In this document: positions 40,613 through 49,144 of the stretch, in pieces | Position numbering within the stretch: the first letter of the stretch is position 1 | How the letters are laid out: every line of letters starts with the position of its first letter | Assembly (NCBI GenBank): GCA_016235265.1 | Contig: JACRLI010000016.1 | Span: forward strand, 1-54,986 | Length of the DNA: 54,986 bases | Direction of reading: 5' to 3' | Origin: Candidatus Eisenbacteria bacterium | GTDB taxonomy: Bacteria > Eisenbacteria > RBG-16-71-46 > JACRLI01 | Position numbers and translations under genes: made by a program | Notes under the pieces: generated by a model | What the model was told of the DNA's origin: nothing | Seen by the model: the letters and a program-made list of their open reading frames with translations, nothing else | The model's database searches: none

Positions 40613-41278
40613 CTACTGGTACAGGCGACGGACCTGGCCCCACGTGGTCTTGCTGACCGGCGTGGTGAGCTGGAAGATGCGACCCGTCATCTGCTGGTCA
40701 TAGGTCGGCGGGATGCAGGCATAGCTGCTGACCGTGCTTCCGCCGAAGGTCCAGGCACCGCGCCGGGCCGGCGGGAGATCGCCGATGTGCGATCCGGTGT
40801 CCCAGTTCAGCTGCGCGGTGAACGTGCCCTGGCCGTAGACGTCATAGTGAATGTCGAACGTGGTCCTGAACGAAGTGAAGTGACCCCGCAGGTAGAGCAC
40901 GCCGTTGTTGAACGCGGCGTCCGGCGCGGTGGACGGGCAGTTGTAGAAGCCCGCGCTGGCGTCGAAGCTGGGGTCTTCGTAGATGCTGAACGACGAGCCC
41001 GCCACCGAGTAGGTGGTGGTGTACACCGAGTCCCGCAGCACCGAGCCCAGCGAGGTGAGTCCCAGCATTTCCCAGGTGTACTCGTGCGTGGAGAACGCGC
41101 TGACCAGCGGCGGATACAGCGCCGTCACCAGGCCGCGGCCGTTGATCACGGTGCCGGGCAGGCTCGGGTTGGTGAACCGGGTGTAGCCCTCGTAGTGTGC
41201 CTCTTCCTGGGCGAACGCGGCCATCGGGGCCATGAGCGCCACCACGAGCAGTGCCGCAATAGTGACAAACTTCCTCAT
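40613..41278 (-). CDS. Secreted protein, tandem paralog B, with C-terminal TTWG-type motif
   Basis: Also 221 residues. ATG 41278 opens the signal FVTIAALLVVALMAPMAAFAQ; the mature start EEAHYEGYTRFTNP is almost that of paralog A. The body repeats the same landmarks (PGTVINGRGLVTALY, LRDSVYTTTYSV, VLYLRGHFTSF, SSYACIPP). The C-terminus reads PVSKTTWGQVRRLYQ. The preceding base context contains GGAGG (CGGAGGTTCGG) six bases before the ATG. It has a strong own promoter (41547-41574) and terminator. Function unknown; beta-rich surface or periplasmic protein. Confidence 0.8.
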   Translation of the reverse strand: MRKFVTIAALLVVALMAPMAAFAQEEAHYEGYTRFTNPSLPGTVINGRGLVTALYPPLVSAFSTHEYTWEMLGLTSLGSVLRDSVYTTTYSVAGSSFSIYEDPSFDASAGFYNCPSTAPDAAFNNGVLYLRGHFTSFRTTFDIHYDVYGQGTFTAQLNWDTGSHIGDLPPARRGAWTFGGSTVSSYACIPPTYDQQMTGRIFQLTTPVSKTTWGQVRRLYQ

Positions 41279-41837
41279 CCGAACCTCCGGTAATCTAAGC
41301 AGAGGGTGCTGCCGCACTGCGCCAGCCCAAGGCCGGCGCCGCCTGACTACCCCCCACAAAGGTAGCCCCATCTTCTTCGTGATCCTTCGGGAGTCGCTCT
41401 CCGGCCTTGCGGCCGAATCAGTCCCTTGGATGCACAATTCTGACCGAGGGGTGCCAATAACAATGCTGGTCCGCCCAGGGGGGAACTCAAGGCGTCGGAT
41501 CAGACTGCACGATAACCAAGGTAATTCTTCTGAGCAATACGACTTAAGTATACTCAGCGCGCCCGTTCTGTCAAGGGGGAAAAGTCGCCGATCAACCCTC
41601 GGGCGCGAATCGCTAACTCATAGCAATTTCGTGCTTTGACAACCTGATCCACCTTGGTTGACGTCTCTCATCCGAACTGCACTAAATCTAATGGATTTCT
41701 TCTCGCTTGTCAATTGGGTTTCGCGGGGGATTGGAGAAGGGACCAGGGGATCGGTCCTCGGGCGGCGGGCCGTCCGCCCGATGTCGGCCTGGCGATCCGC
41801 TCCGCCTTGCGGCCCGGCCGGGGGCCTCTTTCCGGCC
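41279..41837. other. Long intergenic region upstream of paralog B
   Basis: A 559-base gap. The part from 41440 to 41640 is strikingly AT-rich for this genome and holds the promoter of paralog B, giving a leader of about 260 bases. The part from 41640 to 41837 follows the stop of the debranching-like gene. GC-rich palindromic bits near 41760-41830 might end that transcript, but no clean stem with U tract exists. No gene found. Confidence 0.55.
41547..41574 (-). promoter_or_regulatory. Strong sigma70-like promoter of paralog B
   Basis: On the minus strand a perfect TTGACA (41569-41574) and TATACT (41547-41552) are separated by 16 bases. It is the best promoter match in the window. A weaker pair (TTGCTC, 17 bases, TATCGT) lies just downstream at 41509-41537. 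Confidence 0.7.
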
Positions 41838-43607
41838 TCAGGCGCAGATCGAAAGCGTCGCCGTGTCCGCTTCCAGGTCGGCGCGCTCCACCTCGTCCGA
41901 ATCGAGCGACGCGGCCGGGGCGTGCGGAGCCTCCGCCTGGCGCACCGGGCAGACGTGACCGCGTACCGGCCCGGCGAGAGCCCCGACCGCGAAGGTGCGG
42001 GCAGCTTCGAGCCGGGCGTCGAGGGCGCCGCGGTCCGCTCCCAGGCGTCGTTCCGCCCGCAGCCACGGCCCCAGGAGCGCGGGCAGCGCCAGGGGAACGT
42101 CCCCCGGGCCGGGGGCGCCCGGCGGCTCCACCACACGGATGCCCGCGGGGGTCCAGAGCAGTTCGCGCGCGCTACCGAGCACGCCTTTCTCCTCCGCGGG
42201 ATCCAGGAACGGAAACGGCGCGTCGAGCGCCAGCAGGCCCGCGGCGGTGAGCCTGGCATCGGGGCCCGCTCCCAGGCGTTCGGTCAGCGCGGCGCGCAGC
42301 GGATCGTAGTGGGCCCGCGCGGCGCTCGCGGCCATTTCCACCGCGTGTCCCAGGGCCCCCGCGTCCGCTTCCTGTTCCAGGAGGGGCGCCCATGCGGCCA
42401 TGGCGCGCAGCGCGGCATGACGCGCGGATGCCAGGCGAAGGGAGCCGGCCCCGGAAGGCCCGGGCTCCGGGGCCGCCACACCGCGGGCCAGCCGCATCCA
42501 CGATGGCCACAGTTCCGAGCGCACGAATCCCAGGTCACCCGCCACCTGCGCGAAATGGTGACCCGCGAGCACCCACTCCCAGGAGGGCTCGTCGGCGCCG
42601 GAGCGCTTTGAATCCGCGGGCCCGCGCACGGCCGCCGCGGGGTCCGCCCCCGCGCGCAGCACCTCCCGGGCCTCGTCCAGCATCCCGAAGGCCAGCAGCG
42701 TCCCCGGCAGCGACCGCCATACCGCGCCAGGATCCGGGGGACCATCGGCGGGCAGGCGGTCAAGGAGGGCGAAGCCGCGGCCGCGCGGACGGATGCGGTA
42801 GCGGTCCAGCGCGCGCGACAGCGCCCCGGCTGCCGGGGAGTCGAGCCCCGGCGCGCGCGGCACTGCGGCGATCCTGCGCGCTCCGGTTTCCAGGATTTCC
42901 GCCGCCTCCGCGGGCGCGGCGCAATCGAGCCCCACGCGGAAATCCCGCGTGGACTCCCCGGGGGGCAGCGCCAGCGCCAGGCCCCCGGGCCGGAACCACC
43001 AGCCGGATCCATGGTGCCGCCGGTCCCAGGCCGGCCCGCGCACGCGTTTCGCCTCGGGGTGCAGCACCTCGAATCGAGCGCGGTCGCCGGTGCGCCAGGC
43101 CTGCAGGCTGCCCGGCGCCTCGCCGGCCACGATTCCCATCGCGGGCTCCGGCGCGGCCACCGGCAGTTCCCCTGTGACGGCCGGCGGCGCCCCGGCAGCC
43201 GGCTGCCCGGCGACCGGTCCCCACGGCGTGAATGCGGGACGGAACAGCAGCCGCGTGCCCGGGCGGGCACCGGAGACGCACACCCGCAGCGCCACCGCCG
43301 GCTCGCCGTGCTGGGGTGCCAGGATGGCCTCGATGAGCGTCTCCCCCACGCGCCAGCGCCAGCGCGGGAGCGGGTCCTCGTCGAAGCCTCCGAAGCGGGC
43401 CGCCGAGATCGCAAGGCCGGCCTCGTCCTCGGGCAGCCACATCTCGCGACCGTCCATCTCCAGTCCCAGTCCCGGGGAGGCCCATGCGAGCGAGGTGCCC
43501 TCGCCGGCCGCCGGCGCGTACACGCGGTGCCAGGGGCGAATCGGGCAGCCCGCTTGCGCGAGCTGCCCGCAGCCCCCGCGCCCGTCGGGCACGAGGAAGG
43601 TATCCAT
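41838..43607 (-). CDS. Glycogen-debranching-enzyme-like protein with degenerate catalytic region
   Basis: A 589-residue protein. ATG 43607 has GGGAG six bases upstream. The N-terminal 250 residues follow the beta-sandwich domain of amylo-alpha-1,6-glucosidases (DGRGGCGQLA, MWLPEDEAGLAI, WRVGETLIEAILAPQHGEPA, LLFRPAFTPWG). The remainder is helical (ALLDRLPADGP, EPSWEWVLAGHHFAQ), like an (alpha/alpha)6 barrel. The expected TWMDA and VEIN-type motifs carrying the acid residues are not visible; the matching stretch reads LRLASARHAALRAMAAW. It is also about 80 residues shorter than typical GH133 proteins. It may be inactive or changed in specificity. It starts 65 bases after the proline-pathway dehydrogenase on the same strand. 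Confidence 0.72.
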   Translation of the reverse strand: MDTFLVPDGRGGCGQLAQAGCPIRPWHRVYAPAAGEGTSLAWASPGLGLEMDGREMWLPEDEAGLAISAARFGGFDEDPLPRWRWRVGETLIEAILAPQHGEPAVALRVCVSGARPGTRLLFRPAFTPWGPVAGQPAAGAPPAVTGELPVAAPEPAMGIVAGEAPGSLQAWRTGDRARFEVLHPEAKRVRGPAWDRRHHGSGWWFRPGGLALALPPGESTRDFRVGLDCAAPAEAAEILETGARRIAAVPRAPGLDSPAAGALSRALDRYRIRPRGRGFALLDRLPADGPPDPGAVWRSLPGTLLAFGMLDEAREVLRAGADPAAAVRGPADSKRSGADEPSWEWVLAGHHFAQVAGDLGFVRSELWPSWMRLARGVAAPEPGPSGAGSLRLASARHAALRAMAAWAPLLEQEADAGALGHAVEMAASAARAHYDPLRAALTERLGAGPDARLTAAGLLALDAPFPFLDPAEEKGVLGSARELLWTPAGIRVVEPPGAPGPGDVPLALPALLGPWLRAERRLGADRGALDARLEAARTFAVGALAGPVRGHVCPVRQAEAPHAPAASLDSDEVERADLEADTATLSICA

Positions 43608-43672
43608 GAGTGTCTCCCGCCCCGCCGATGCCCGGGGCCCGGTGCGCCCCCCGCCTGGCGGCGGAGCCGGCG

Positions 43673-45220
43673 CTAGACCGACTCGCTGATCGACTTGGCC
43701 TGCAGGAACAGCAGCAGGTAATCCCGCCCGCCGGCCTTGCTGTCGGTGCCCGACATGTTGAACCCGCCGAAGGGATGCACCCCCACCAGGGCCCCGGTGC
43801 AGCGCCGGTTCAGGTACAGGTTGCCCACGTGACAGAGCTGGCGGCCCTTCGCCAGCGTGGCGCGATTGCGCGAGTACACCGAGCCGGTCAGGCCGTAATC
43901 GGTGCCGTTGGCGATTTCCACGCCGTGGTCGAAGTCGCGCGCCTTGATCACCGCCAGCACCGGCCCGAAGATCTCCTCCTGCTCGATCTTCGAGCCCGCC
44001 GGGATGTCGGCGATCACGGTGGGCTGGATGAAGTAGCCCTCGCCCGCCGCCTTGGCGCCGCCGTACAGCAGCCGCCCGTCCTTCTTGCCCGCCTCGATGT
44101 AGGCCAGGATGGACTTCTCGGCCTTGGCGTTGACCACCGGCCCCAGGTTGAAGCTCCGGTCGCGCACGTCGCCCTGCTTCAGCGCCTGCACCCTGGGCAC
44201 CAGCAGCTTGAGGAACTCGTCGTACACATCCTGGTGCACGATGGCGCGCGAGCAGGCCGAGCACTTCTGGCCCTGGAAGCCGAACGCCGCGGAGCACACG
44301 CCGGTCGCGGCCGCCTCGAGGTCTGCCTCGCGGTCCACCAGGATGAAGTCCTTGCCACCCATCTCCGCCACCACGCGCTTGATCCACTTCTGGCCCCCGG
44401 GGGCCTTCGCGGCCAGCTCGTTGATGTGCAGGCCCACCTCGCGCGAGCCGGTGAAGGAGATGGCGCGCGTGCGGACATCCTCCACGATGGTGTTGCCCAC
44501 CGTGGCGCCCCCGCCGGTGAGGAAGTTGAGCACCCCCGCGGGCACGCCGGCCTCCTCGAACAGCTCGAAGGTCCGCCACGCGATGCCCGGCGCGTCGCTC
44601 GAGGGCTTGAGCACCACCGCGTTGCCGCTGACGATCGCCGCGCCGGTCATGCCGGCCAGGATGGCGCACGGGAAGTTCCACGGCGGGATCACGGCGATCA
44701 CACCCAGCGGAATGTACTCCAGTTCGTTGGCCTCGCCGGGGACGTGGGTGATCGGCTGGGGACCACCGTAGCGCAGCGCCTCGCGCGCGTAGAACTCGCA
44801 GAAATCAATGGCCTCGGCGGTGTCGCCGTCGGCCTCGGGCCAGCTCTTGCCCACCTCCAGGATCATCCACGCGTTCAGTTCGAAGCGGTGGCGCCGCATC
44901 AGGCCCGCCACCCGGAACAGCACCGAGGCGCGCTCCTTCCATGGCATGAACCGCCACGACTCGAACGCCCTGGCCGCCTCGCCCACCGCCTCACGCGCCT
45001 GCTCGACCGTGGCCTGGGTGAACTTGCCGATGACCTGCTTCGGGTTCGACGGGTTGAGCGAGTCAAACGTGGGACCCCCGGTGATGCGGCGGCCCCCCAG
45101 GACCAGCGGATACGTGCGCCCCAGCTTGGACTCGACCAGCTTCAGCGCGGTCTCCTGGGCGGCCACCGCCTCCGGGCGCGAGAAGTCGGTGAAGGGCTCG
45201 TTCTGGAACTCTGGACGCAT
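43673..45220 (-). CDS. pruA: 1-pyrroline-5-carboxylate (glutamate semialdehyde) dehydrogenase
   Basis: A 515-residue aldehyde dehydrogenase of the RocA/PruA type, oxidising glutamate gamma-semialdehyde to glutamate in proline and arginine catabolism. NAD binding: PPWNFPCAILAGM and FTGSREVG. The catalytic Glu lies in VVAEMGGKDF and the catalytic Cys in FGFQGQKCSACSR. The late motif QEEIFGPVLAVI and the PFGGFNMSGTDSKAGG end are characteristic of P5C dehydrogenases. ATG 45220 (MRPEFQNEPF) is the family's usual beginning; the frame is open far upstream but without coding character. No proline dehydrogenase is in the window. Confidence 0.93.
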   Translation of the reverse strand: MRPEFQNEPFTDFSRPEAVAAQETALKLVESKLGRTYPLVLGGRRITGGPTFDSLNPSNPKQVIGKFTQATVEQAREAVGEAARAFESWRFMPWKERASVLFRVAGLMRRHRFELNAWMILEVGKSWPEADGDTAEAIDFCEFYAREALRYGGPQPITHVPGEANELEYIPLGVIAVIPPWNFPCAILAGMTGAAIVSGNAVVLKPSSDAPGIAWRTFELFEEAGVPAGVLNFLTGGGATVGNTIVEDVRTRAISFTGSREVGLHINELAAKAPGGQKWIKRVVAEMGGKDFILVDREADLEAAATGVCSAAFGFQGQKCSACSRAIVHQDVYDEFLKLLVPRVQALKQGDVRDRSFNLGPVVNAKAEKSILAYIEAGKKDGRLLYGGAKAAGEGYFIQPTVIADIPAGSKIEQEEIFGPVLAVIKARDFDHGVEIANGTDYGLTGSVYSRNRATLAKGRQLCHVGNLYLNRRCTGALVGVHPFGGFNMSGTDSKAGGRDYLLLFLQAKSISESV

Positions 45221-45278
45221 GGGACGGATTCCTCCGATTCGCGGGACAGGGAGAGGGGAAGCGGGGTTGATCGGAGCC

Positions 45279-45307
45279 AATTTATCATGCAGCCCGGAGG
45301 GCGGCAA
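45279..45307 (-). promoter_or_regulatory. Candidate promoter of pruA
   Basis: On the minus strand TTGCCG (45302-45307) and TAAATT (45279-45284) are separated by 17 bases, about 55 bases before the ATG and in the only AT-rich spot of the divergent gap. Confidence 0.4.
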
Positions 45308-45463
45308 GGCGGGCGCGGCGCGGCGCTGCAGCCCGCCACAGCCCGCTGCAACCGCGCTTCCACACTGCGCCGCAGCCCGCTTGCGCCCAACCGCCCCCCC
45401 GGGGATACTCGACGCCGATCGAGCCCGCGAGGGCACATGCGCATACAACCTGGGAGGTGAGCG

Positions 45464-46249
45464 ATGACGGGGATGGACCGGCCCAAGGGAGTCACCATGC
45501 ACCTGGACGGCCGCGTGGCCGTCGTGACCGGCGGTTCCCGCGGCATCGGCCGTGCCTCCGCGGCGCTGCTGGCGCGCGCCGGCGCGCGCGTGGCGTTCGG
45601 CTACCATCGCGACACCCGCGGCGCCAAGGAGCTGGTGGACGAGATCCGCGGCACCGGCGGCGAGGCCGTCGCGCTGCGCGGAGACCTGGGTGAACGCTCC
45701 GCGTGCGAGGACCTGGTCCAGACCACGCTCAAGAAGTGGGGCCGCCTCGACATCCTGGTGCTCAACTCGGGGATCTGGACCGAGGGCGCCGTGGACCGCA
45801 TGAGCGACGCCGTGTGGCGGGACACCATGCGCGCCAACCTGGACTCGGGCTTCTACCTGTGCCGCGCGGCCGTGCCCGGCATGAAGCGGCGCCGCAGCGG
45901 CCAGATCGTGTTCATCTCCTCCACCGCCGGCCAGCGCGGCGAGGCCAACCACTCGCACTACGCGGCCTCCAAGGGCGCGGTGATCAGCATGACCAAGTCG
46001 CTGAGCACGGAACTGGCGCCGTGGAACATCCACGTGAACTGCGTGGCGCCCGGCTGGGTGGAGACGGACATGGCCGCCCCGGGCCTTCGCGGCGCGTTGC
46101 GCAAGAAGGTCACCGCCACCATCCCCCTGGGCCGCGTGGGCCGGCCCGAGGATGTTGCGGCGGCGGTGCTGTTCACGGTGTCGGGCCTGTGCCAGTTCAT
46201 GACCGGGGAGGTCATCAACGTCAACGGCGGCGCGGTGTTGTGCGGGTGA
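45464..46249 (+). CDS. Short-chain dehydrogenase/reductase (FabG-like)
   Basis: A 261-residue NAD(P)-dependent oxidoreductase. ATG 45464 follows GGGAGGTGA; a second ATG at 45500 is possible. Family marks are VTGGSRGIGRASA (cofactor), LNSGIW in place of NNAG, Ser in VFISSTAGQ, the Y-x3-K pair in HYAASKGAV, and the C-terminal EVINVNGGAV. It resembles 3-oxoacyl-ACP or acetoacetyl-CoA reductases, but the substrate is not determined. The CoA-transferase gene follows 169 bases later on the same strand, so a shared role in short-chain acyl-CoA metabolism is possible. Confidence 0.9.
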   Translation: MTGMDRPKGVTMHLDGRVAVVTGGSRGIGRASAALLARAGARVAFGYHRDTRGAKELVDEIRGTGGEAVALRGDLGERSACEDLVQTTLKKWGRLDILVLNSGIWTEGAVDRMSDAVWRDTMRANLDSGFYLCRAAVPGMKRRRSGQIVFISSTAGQRGEANHSHYAASKGAVISMTKSLSTELAPWNIHVNCVAPGWVETDMAAPGLRGALRKKVTATIPLGRVGRPEDVAAAVLFTVSGLCQFMTGEVINVNGGAVLCG

Positions 46250-46418
46250 GGAAGTCGTGAGAACCGGCACCCTGCACCCACGGCGAGTTCTGTGCTACTC
46301 TGAGGTCTGGGGTTGGGTGGAGGCTGTGGGGCCGCCTCGCTGTTGAACTTGCTTCGCTGCACAAGGCCCGCGTCATCCCGGTGAAGCGTCTACATTCGAA
46401 GAGAAAGTCTCCCGAGCC

Positions 46419-47738
46419 ATGACAAAATTCGTCACACCGCAAGAGGCCGTCTCGGTCATCCAGTCCGGTGACCGCGTCTTCGTGCACAGCGTCGCCGCAG
46501 CGCCGCAGCGACTCATTGACGCCATGACGGCCCGCGCGCCCGAGCTGCGCGACGTCGAGATCGTGCACCTGCACACCGAGGCCACGGCGCCCTACGCGGC
46601 GCCCGAGGTGGCCGACAGTTTCTTCGTCAACGCCCTGTTCGTGGGCGCCAACGTGCGCAAGGCCCTGCACGAGGGCCGCGCCGACTACGTGCCGAACTTC
46701 CTGAGCGAGGTGCCGGCGCTGTTCCGCAAGGGCATCCTGCCCCTGGACGTGGCGCTGATCCAGGTCTCGCCGCCCGACCGCCACGGCTACTGCTCCCTGG
46801 GCGTGTCGGTGGACGTGGCCCGCGCCGCGGTGCAGGTGGCCCGCCACGTGGTGGCGCAGGTCAATCCGCAGATGCCGCGCACCCACGGCGACAGCTTCCT
46901 GCACATCTCCGAGATTGACACCGCCGTGGAGGTGGACGACCCCCTGCCCGAGGTGGCCCTGCCCCCGATCGGGGACGTGGAGCGCGCCGTGGGACGGCAC
47001 GTGGCCGAGCTGGTGGAGGACGGCGCCACGCTGCAGATGGGCATCGGAGCCATCCCCGACGCGGTCCTGAGCGAGCTGACCAACCACAAGCGCCTGGGCA
47101 TCCACACCGAGATGTTCTCCGACGGGCTGATCCAGCTGGTGGAGAAGGGCGTGGTTACCGGCGAGGACAAGAAGGTCCACCCGGGCAAGATCGTGGCCGG
47201 GTTCGTGATGGGCACCAAGCGGCTGTACGACTTCATCGACGACAACCCGATCGTCACCATGCTCGACATCGCCTACGTGAACGACACCTCGGTGATCCGG
47301 CGCAACCCCAAGGTGACCGCCATCAACAGCTGCATCGAAGTGGACCTCACCGGCCAGGTGTGCGCGGACTCCATCGGCACGCGCCAGTATTCCGGCGTGG
47401 GCGGCCAGATGGACTTCGTGCGCGGCGCCTCGCTGTCCGAGGGCGGCAAACCGATCATCGCGCTGCCGTCCACGACCAGCCGGGGCGAGAGCCGCCTGGT
47501 GCCGTTCCTGAAGCAGGGCGCCGGCGTGGTGACCACCCGGGCGCACGTGCACTACGTGGCGACCGAGTACGGCGTCGCCAACCTGTACGGCAAGAATATG
47601 CACCAGCGGGCCCGGGCGCTGATCGAGATCGCCCACCCCGACCACCGTGAGACGCTGGCGAAGGCCACCGTGGAGCGCTTCGGCTCCCACCTGTGGAACA
47701 TGGCCGCGCGCAAGCAGGAGCCGGCGCTGGCGAAGTAG
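46419..47738 (+). CDS. Acetyl-CoA hydrolase/CoA-transferase (4-hydroxybutyrate CoA-transferase type)
   Basis: A 439-residue family I CoA-transferase that moves CoA between acetyl-CoA and a short-chain acid. The catalytic glutamate is in IHTEMFSDG. Other marks are LQMGIGAIPDAVL, GQVCADSIGTRQYSGVGGQ and the late IALPSTTSRGESRLVP. Length and start (ATG 46419, MTKFVTPQEAV) match the family; the RBS is weak (AAGAGAAAG). It follows the SDR gene and converges on the membrane protein at 47790. The acceptor (4-hydroxybutyrate, butyrate, succinate) cannot be decided. Confidence 0.93.
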   Translation: MTKFVTPQEAVSVIQSGDRVFVHSVAAAPQRLIDAMTARAPELRDVEIVHLHTEATAPYAAPEVADSFFVNALFVGANVRKALHEGRADYVPNFLSEVPALFRKGILPLDVALIQVSPPDRHGYCSLGVSVDVARAAVQVARHVVAQVNPQMPRTHGDSFLHISEIDTAVEVDDPLPEVALPPIGDVERAVGRHVAELVEDGATLQMGIGAIPDAVLSELTNHKRLGIHTEMFSDGLIQLVEKGVVTGEDKKVHPGKIVAGFVMGTKRLYDFIDDNPIVTMLDIAYVNDTSVIRRNPKVTAINSCIEVDLTGQVCADSIGTRQYSGVGGQMDFVRGASLSEGGKPIIALPSTTSRGESRLVPFLKQGAGVVTTRAHVHYVATEYGVANLYGKNMHQRARALIEIAHPDHRETLAKATVERFGSHLWNMAARKQEPALAK

Positions 47739-47789
47739 GCCCGGAACAGGGGAACACGCTGTAATGAGAGGCGGCCGCCCGATGACTGC

Positions 47790-48611
47790 CTACACCTGCC
47801 TTCGCCGCGACCCCAGGAACCACCGCGCCGCCAGCAGGCCCGAGCCCGCCAGGTAGAGCAGGAGGGCGGTGTCCACCGCCGGCCCGCGTACGTACCCGGT
47901 GTCGCGCGCCACGAGGCCCGCCACCAGGAACAGCACCGCCAAGGTGGCCACCGCCAGCAGCGGCAGGGTCCGCTCCCGCCACATCATCAGCGAGATCAGC
48001 ACCGCCGTGAGCGCCGCGCCGAACGCGGCCGGCACCAGCACGAAGATCGCCATCATGGGGGTCATGTCGTCGCCCGGCTTGTGGAAGGCGGTGAGCTTGT
48101 ACACGACGTAGAAGAAGAGGATCACCGCGTCCAGGAACAGGAAGCAGCCGTAGGCCATGTCCAGGCGCTGGCGGCGGTCGTCGGTGATCGGCCCGCCACC
48201 TTCGCGCGCCACCATCGCCGCGGTCGGCGGCCCCACGCGCACCTTCCACGAAGCCACCAGGAACACCAGCAGCGGCAGCGAGCCCGCGATGGCCCACACC
48301 AGCGAGGAGCGCAGCATCAGCGGTTGCATCCCGAACTTGGACTGCATGTTGACGGACACCATCACGCCCGCCACCAGGCTCAGCAGCGAGCACGCACTGG
48401 CGAAGATCGCCACCCATCGGCTCCACCCGCGGTCCAGGACCAGGCCCAGCCCGCCCACCACCATCAGCCCCCACAGCAGGGCGTCCAGGGACAGCGGCCA
48501 GGTGTCGTGCGTGTCGGGAGCGCCGAGGGCGGCGGCGAGGCGGAAGAGCGTGCGCGACGTGAGCGCGGCGTAGGCAAGCATGGCCCAGCCAAGGATCCTC
48601 GATCGGTTCAT
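47790..48611 (-). CDS. Integral membrane protein of unknown function
   Basis: A 273-residue protein with GGAGG before ATG 48611. About seven or eight hydrophobic helices are visible (for example [71 protein letters not shown]). A cytoplasmic or periplasmic loop with [17 protein letters not shown] divides it. No transporter or enzyme signature is seen. It diverges from the YbjQ-family gene across a region with a perfect palindrome, and may be co-regulated with it. Confidence 0.75.
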   Translation of the reverse strand: MNRSRILGWAMLAYAALTSRTLFRLAAALGAPDTHDTWPLSLDALLWGLMVVGGLGLVLDRGWSRWVAIFASACSLLSLVAGVMVSVNMQSKFGMQPLMLRSSLVWAIAGSLPLLVFLVASWKVRVGPPTAAMVAREGGGPITDDRRQRLDMAYGCFLFLDAVILFFYVVYKLTAFHKPGDDMTPMMAIFVLVPAAFGAALTAVLISLMMWRERTLPLLAVATLAVLFLVAGLVARDTGYVRGPAVDTALLLYLAGSGLLAARWFLGSRRRQV

Positions 48612-48672
48612 CTCGACCTCCAGGGCGGCCGTCTTGGCCGGTGCGGACGAACACCGATGGGCGACTGCGGGT

Positions 48673-48689
48673 GAATTGTGCGACAATTC
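48673..48689. promoter_or_regulatory. Palindromic operator candidate between divergent genes
   Basis: GAATTGT-GCG-ACAATTC is a perfect 17-base palindrome, 61 bases before the membrane-protein start and 73 before the YbjQ start. A CATACT (48693-48698) nearby may be a plus-strand -10. The layout fits one dimeric repressor controlling both genes. Confidence 0.5.
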
Positions 48690-48762
48690 TTTCATACTCC
48701 CGGTACGGAATCCAAGAGCGAAGTTTGCGCCGGCCCTGTCCCGCACCCCCAGAGGAGGACCC

Positions 48763-49092
48763 ATGGACCACACGATGGTCACCACCGCCCCGTTTCTCGA
48801 CGGCTACCGCGTGCAGCGCCACCTGGGCGTGGTGCGCGGCATCATCGTGCGCTCGCGTTCCGTGTTCGGGACCATCGGCGCTGGAATCCAGACGATCTTC
48901 GGCGGGAACATCACGCTGTTCACCGAGCTCTGCGAGAGCACGCGCAAGGACGCCTACGAGCTGATGATCCAGCACGCGGACCAACTGGGCGCCAACGCGG
49001 TGATCGGCGTGAGCTACGACGCCACGGAAGTGCTCTCCGGCGTGACCGAGGTGATCGCGTACGGGACGGCGGTGGTGGTGCAGAAATCCTAG
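48763..49092 (+). CDS. YbjQ/UPF0145 family protein
   Basis: A 109-residue protein with GGAGGAC before ATG 48763. The family pattern is clear: [16 protein letters not shown], the glycine-rich [21 protein letters not shown] helix, then [15 protein letters not shown] and the closing AYGTAVVVQ. YbjQ proteins form small pentameric rings; their role is not established, though heavy-metal binding has been suggested. It diverges from the membrane protein at 47790-48611 and ends at a strong hairpin. Confidence 0.88.
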   Translation: MDHTMVTTAPFLDGYRVQRHLGVVRGIIVRSRSVFGTIGAGIQTIFGGNITLFTELCESTRKDAYELMIQHADQLGANAVIGVSYDATEVLSGVTEVIAYGTAVVVQKS

Positions 49093-49096
49093 CTTC

Positions 49097-49128
49097 CGCG
49101 GGGGGCGCGCCTGCGTGCGCCCCCCGCG
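49097..49128. terminator. Bidirectional hairpin terminator
   Basis: CGCGGGGGGCGC (49097-49108) pairs perfectly with GCGCCCCCCGCG (49117-49128). It separates the convergent YbjQ and S9 peptidase genes. No U tract is present. Confidence 0.72.
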
Positions 49129-49144
49129 CGGTTCCCCATCTCCC

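Noticed and set aside
43608..44681. Apparent 358-residue N-terminal extension of the debranching-like protein
   Set aside because: It overlaps pruA in another frame. The true start at 43607 has an RBS and begins the conserved N-terminal domain.
45221..46270. Apparent 350-residue N-terminal extension of pruA
   Set aside because: The extension lies antisense to the SDR gene, has no family similarity, and the known P5C dehydrogenase start is at 45220 with its own candidate promoter.
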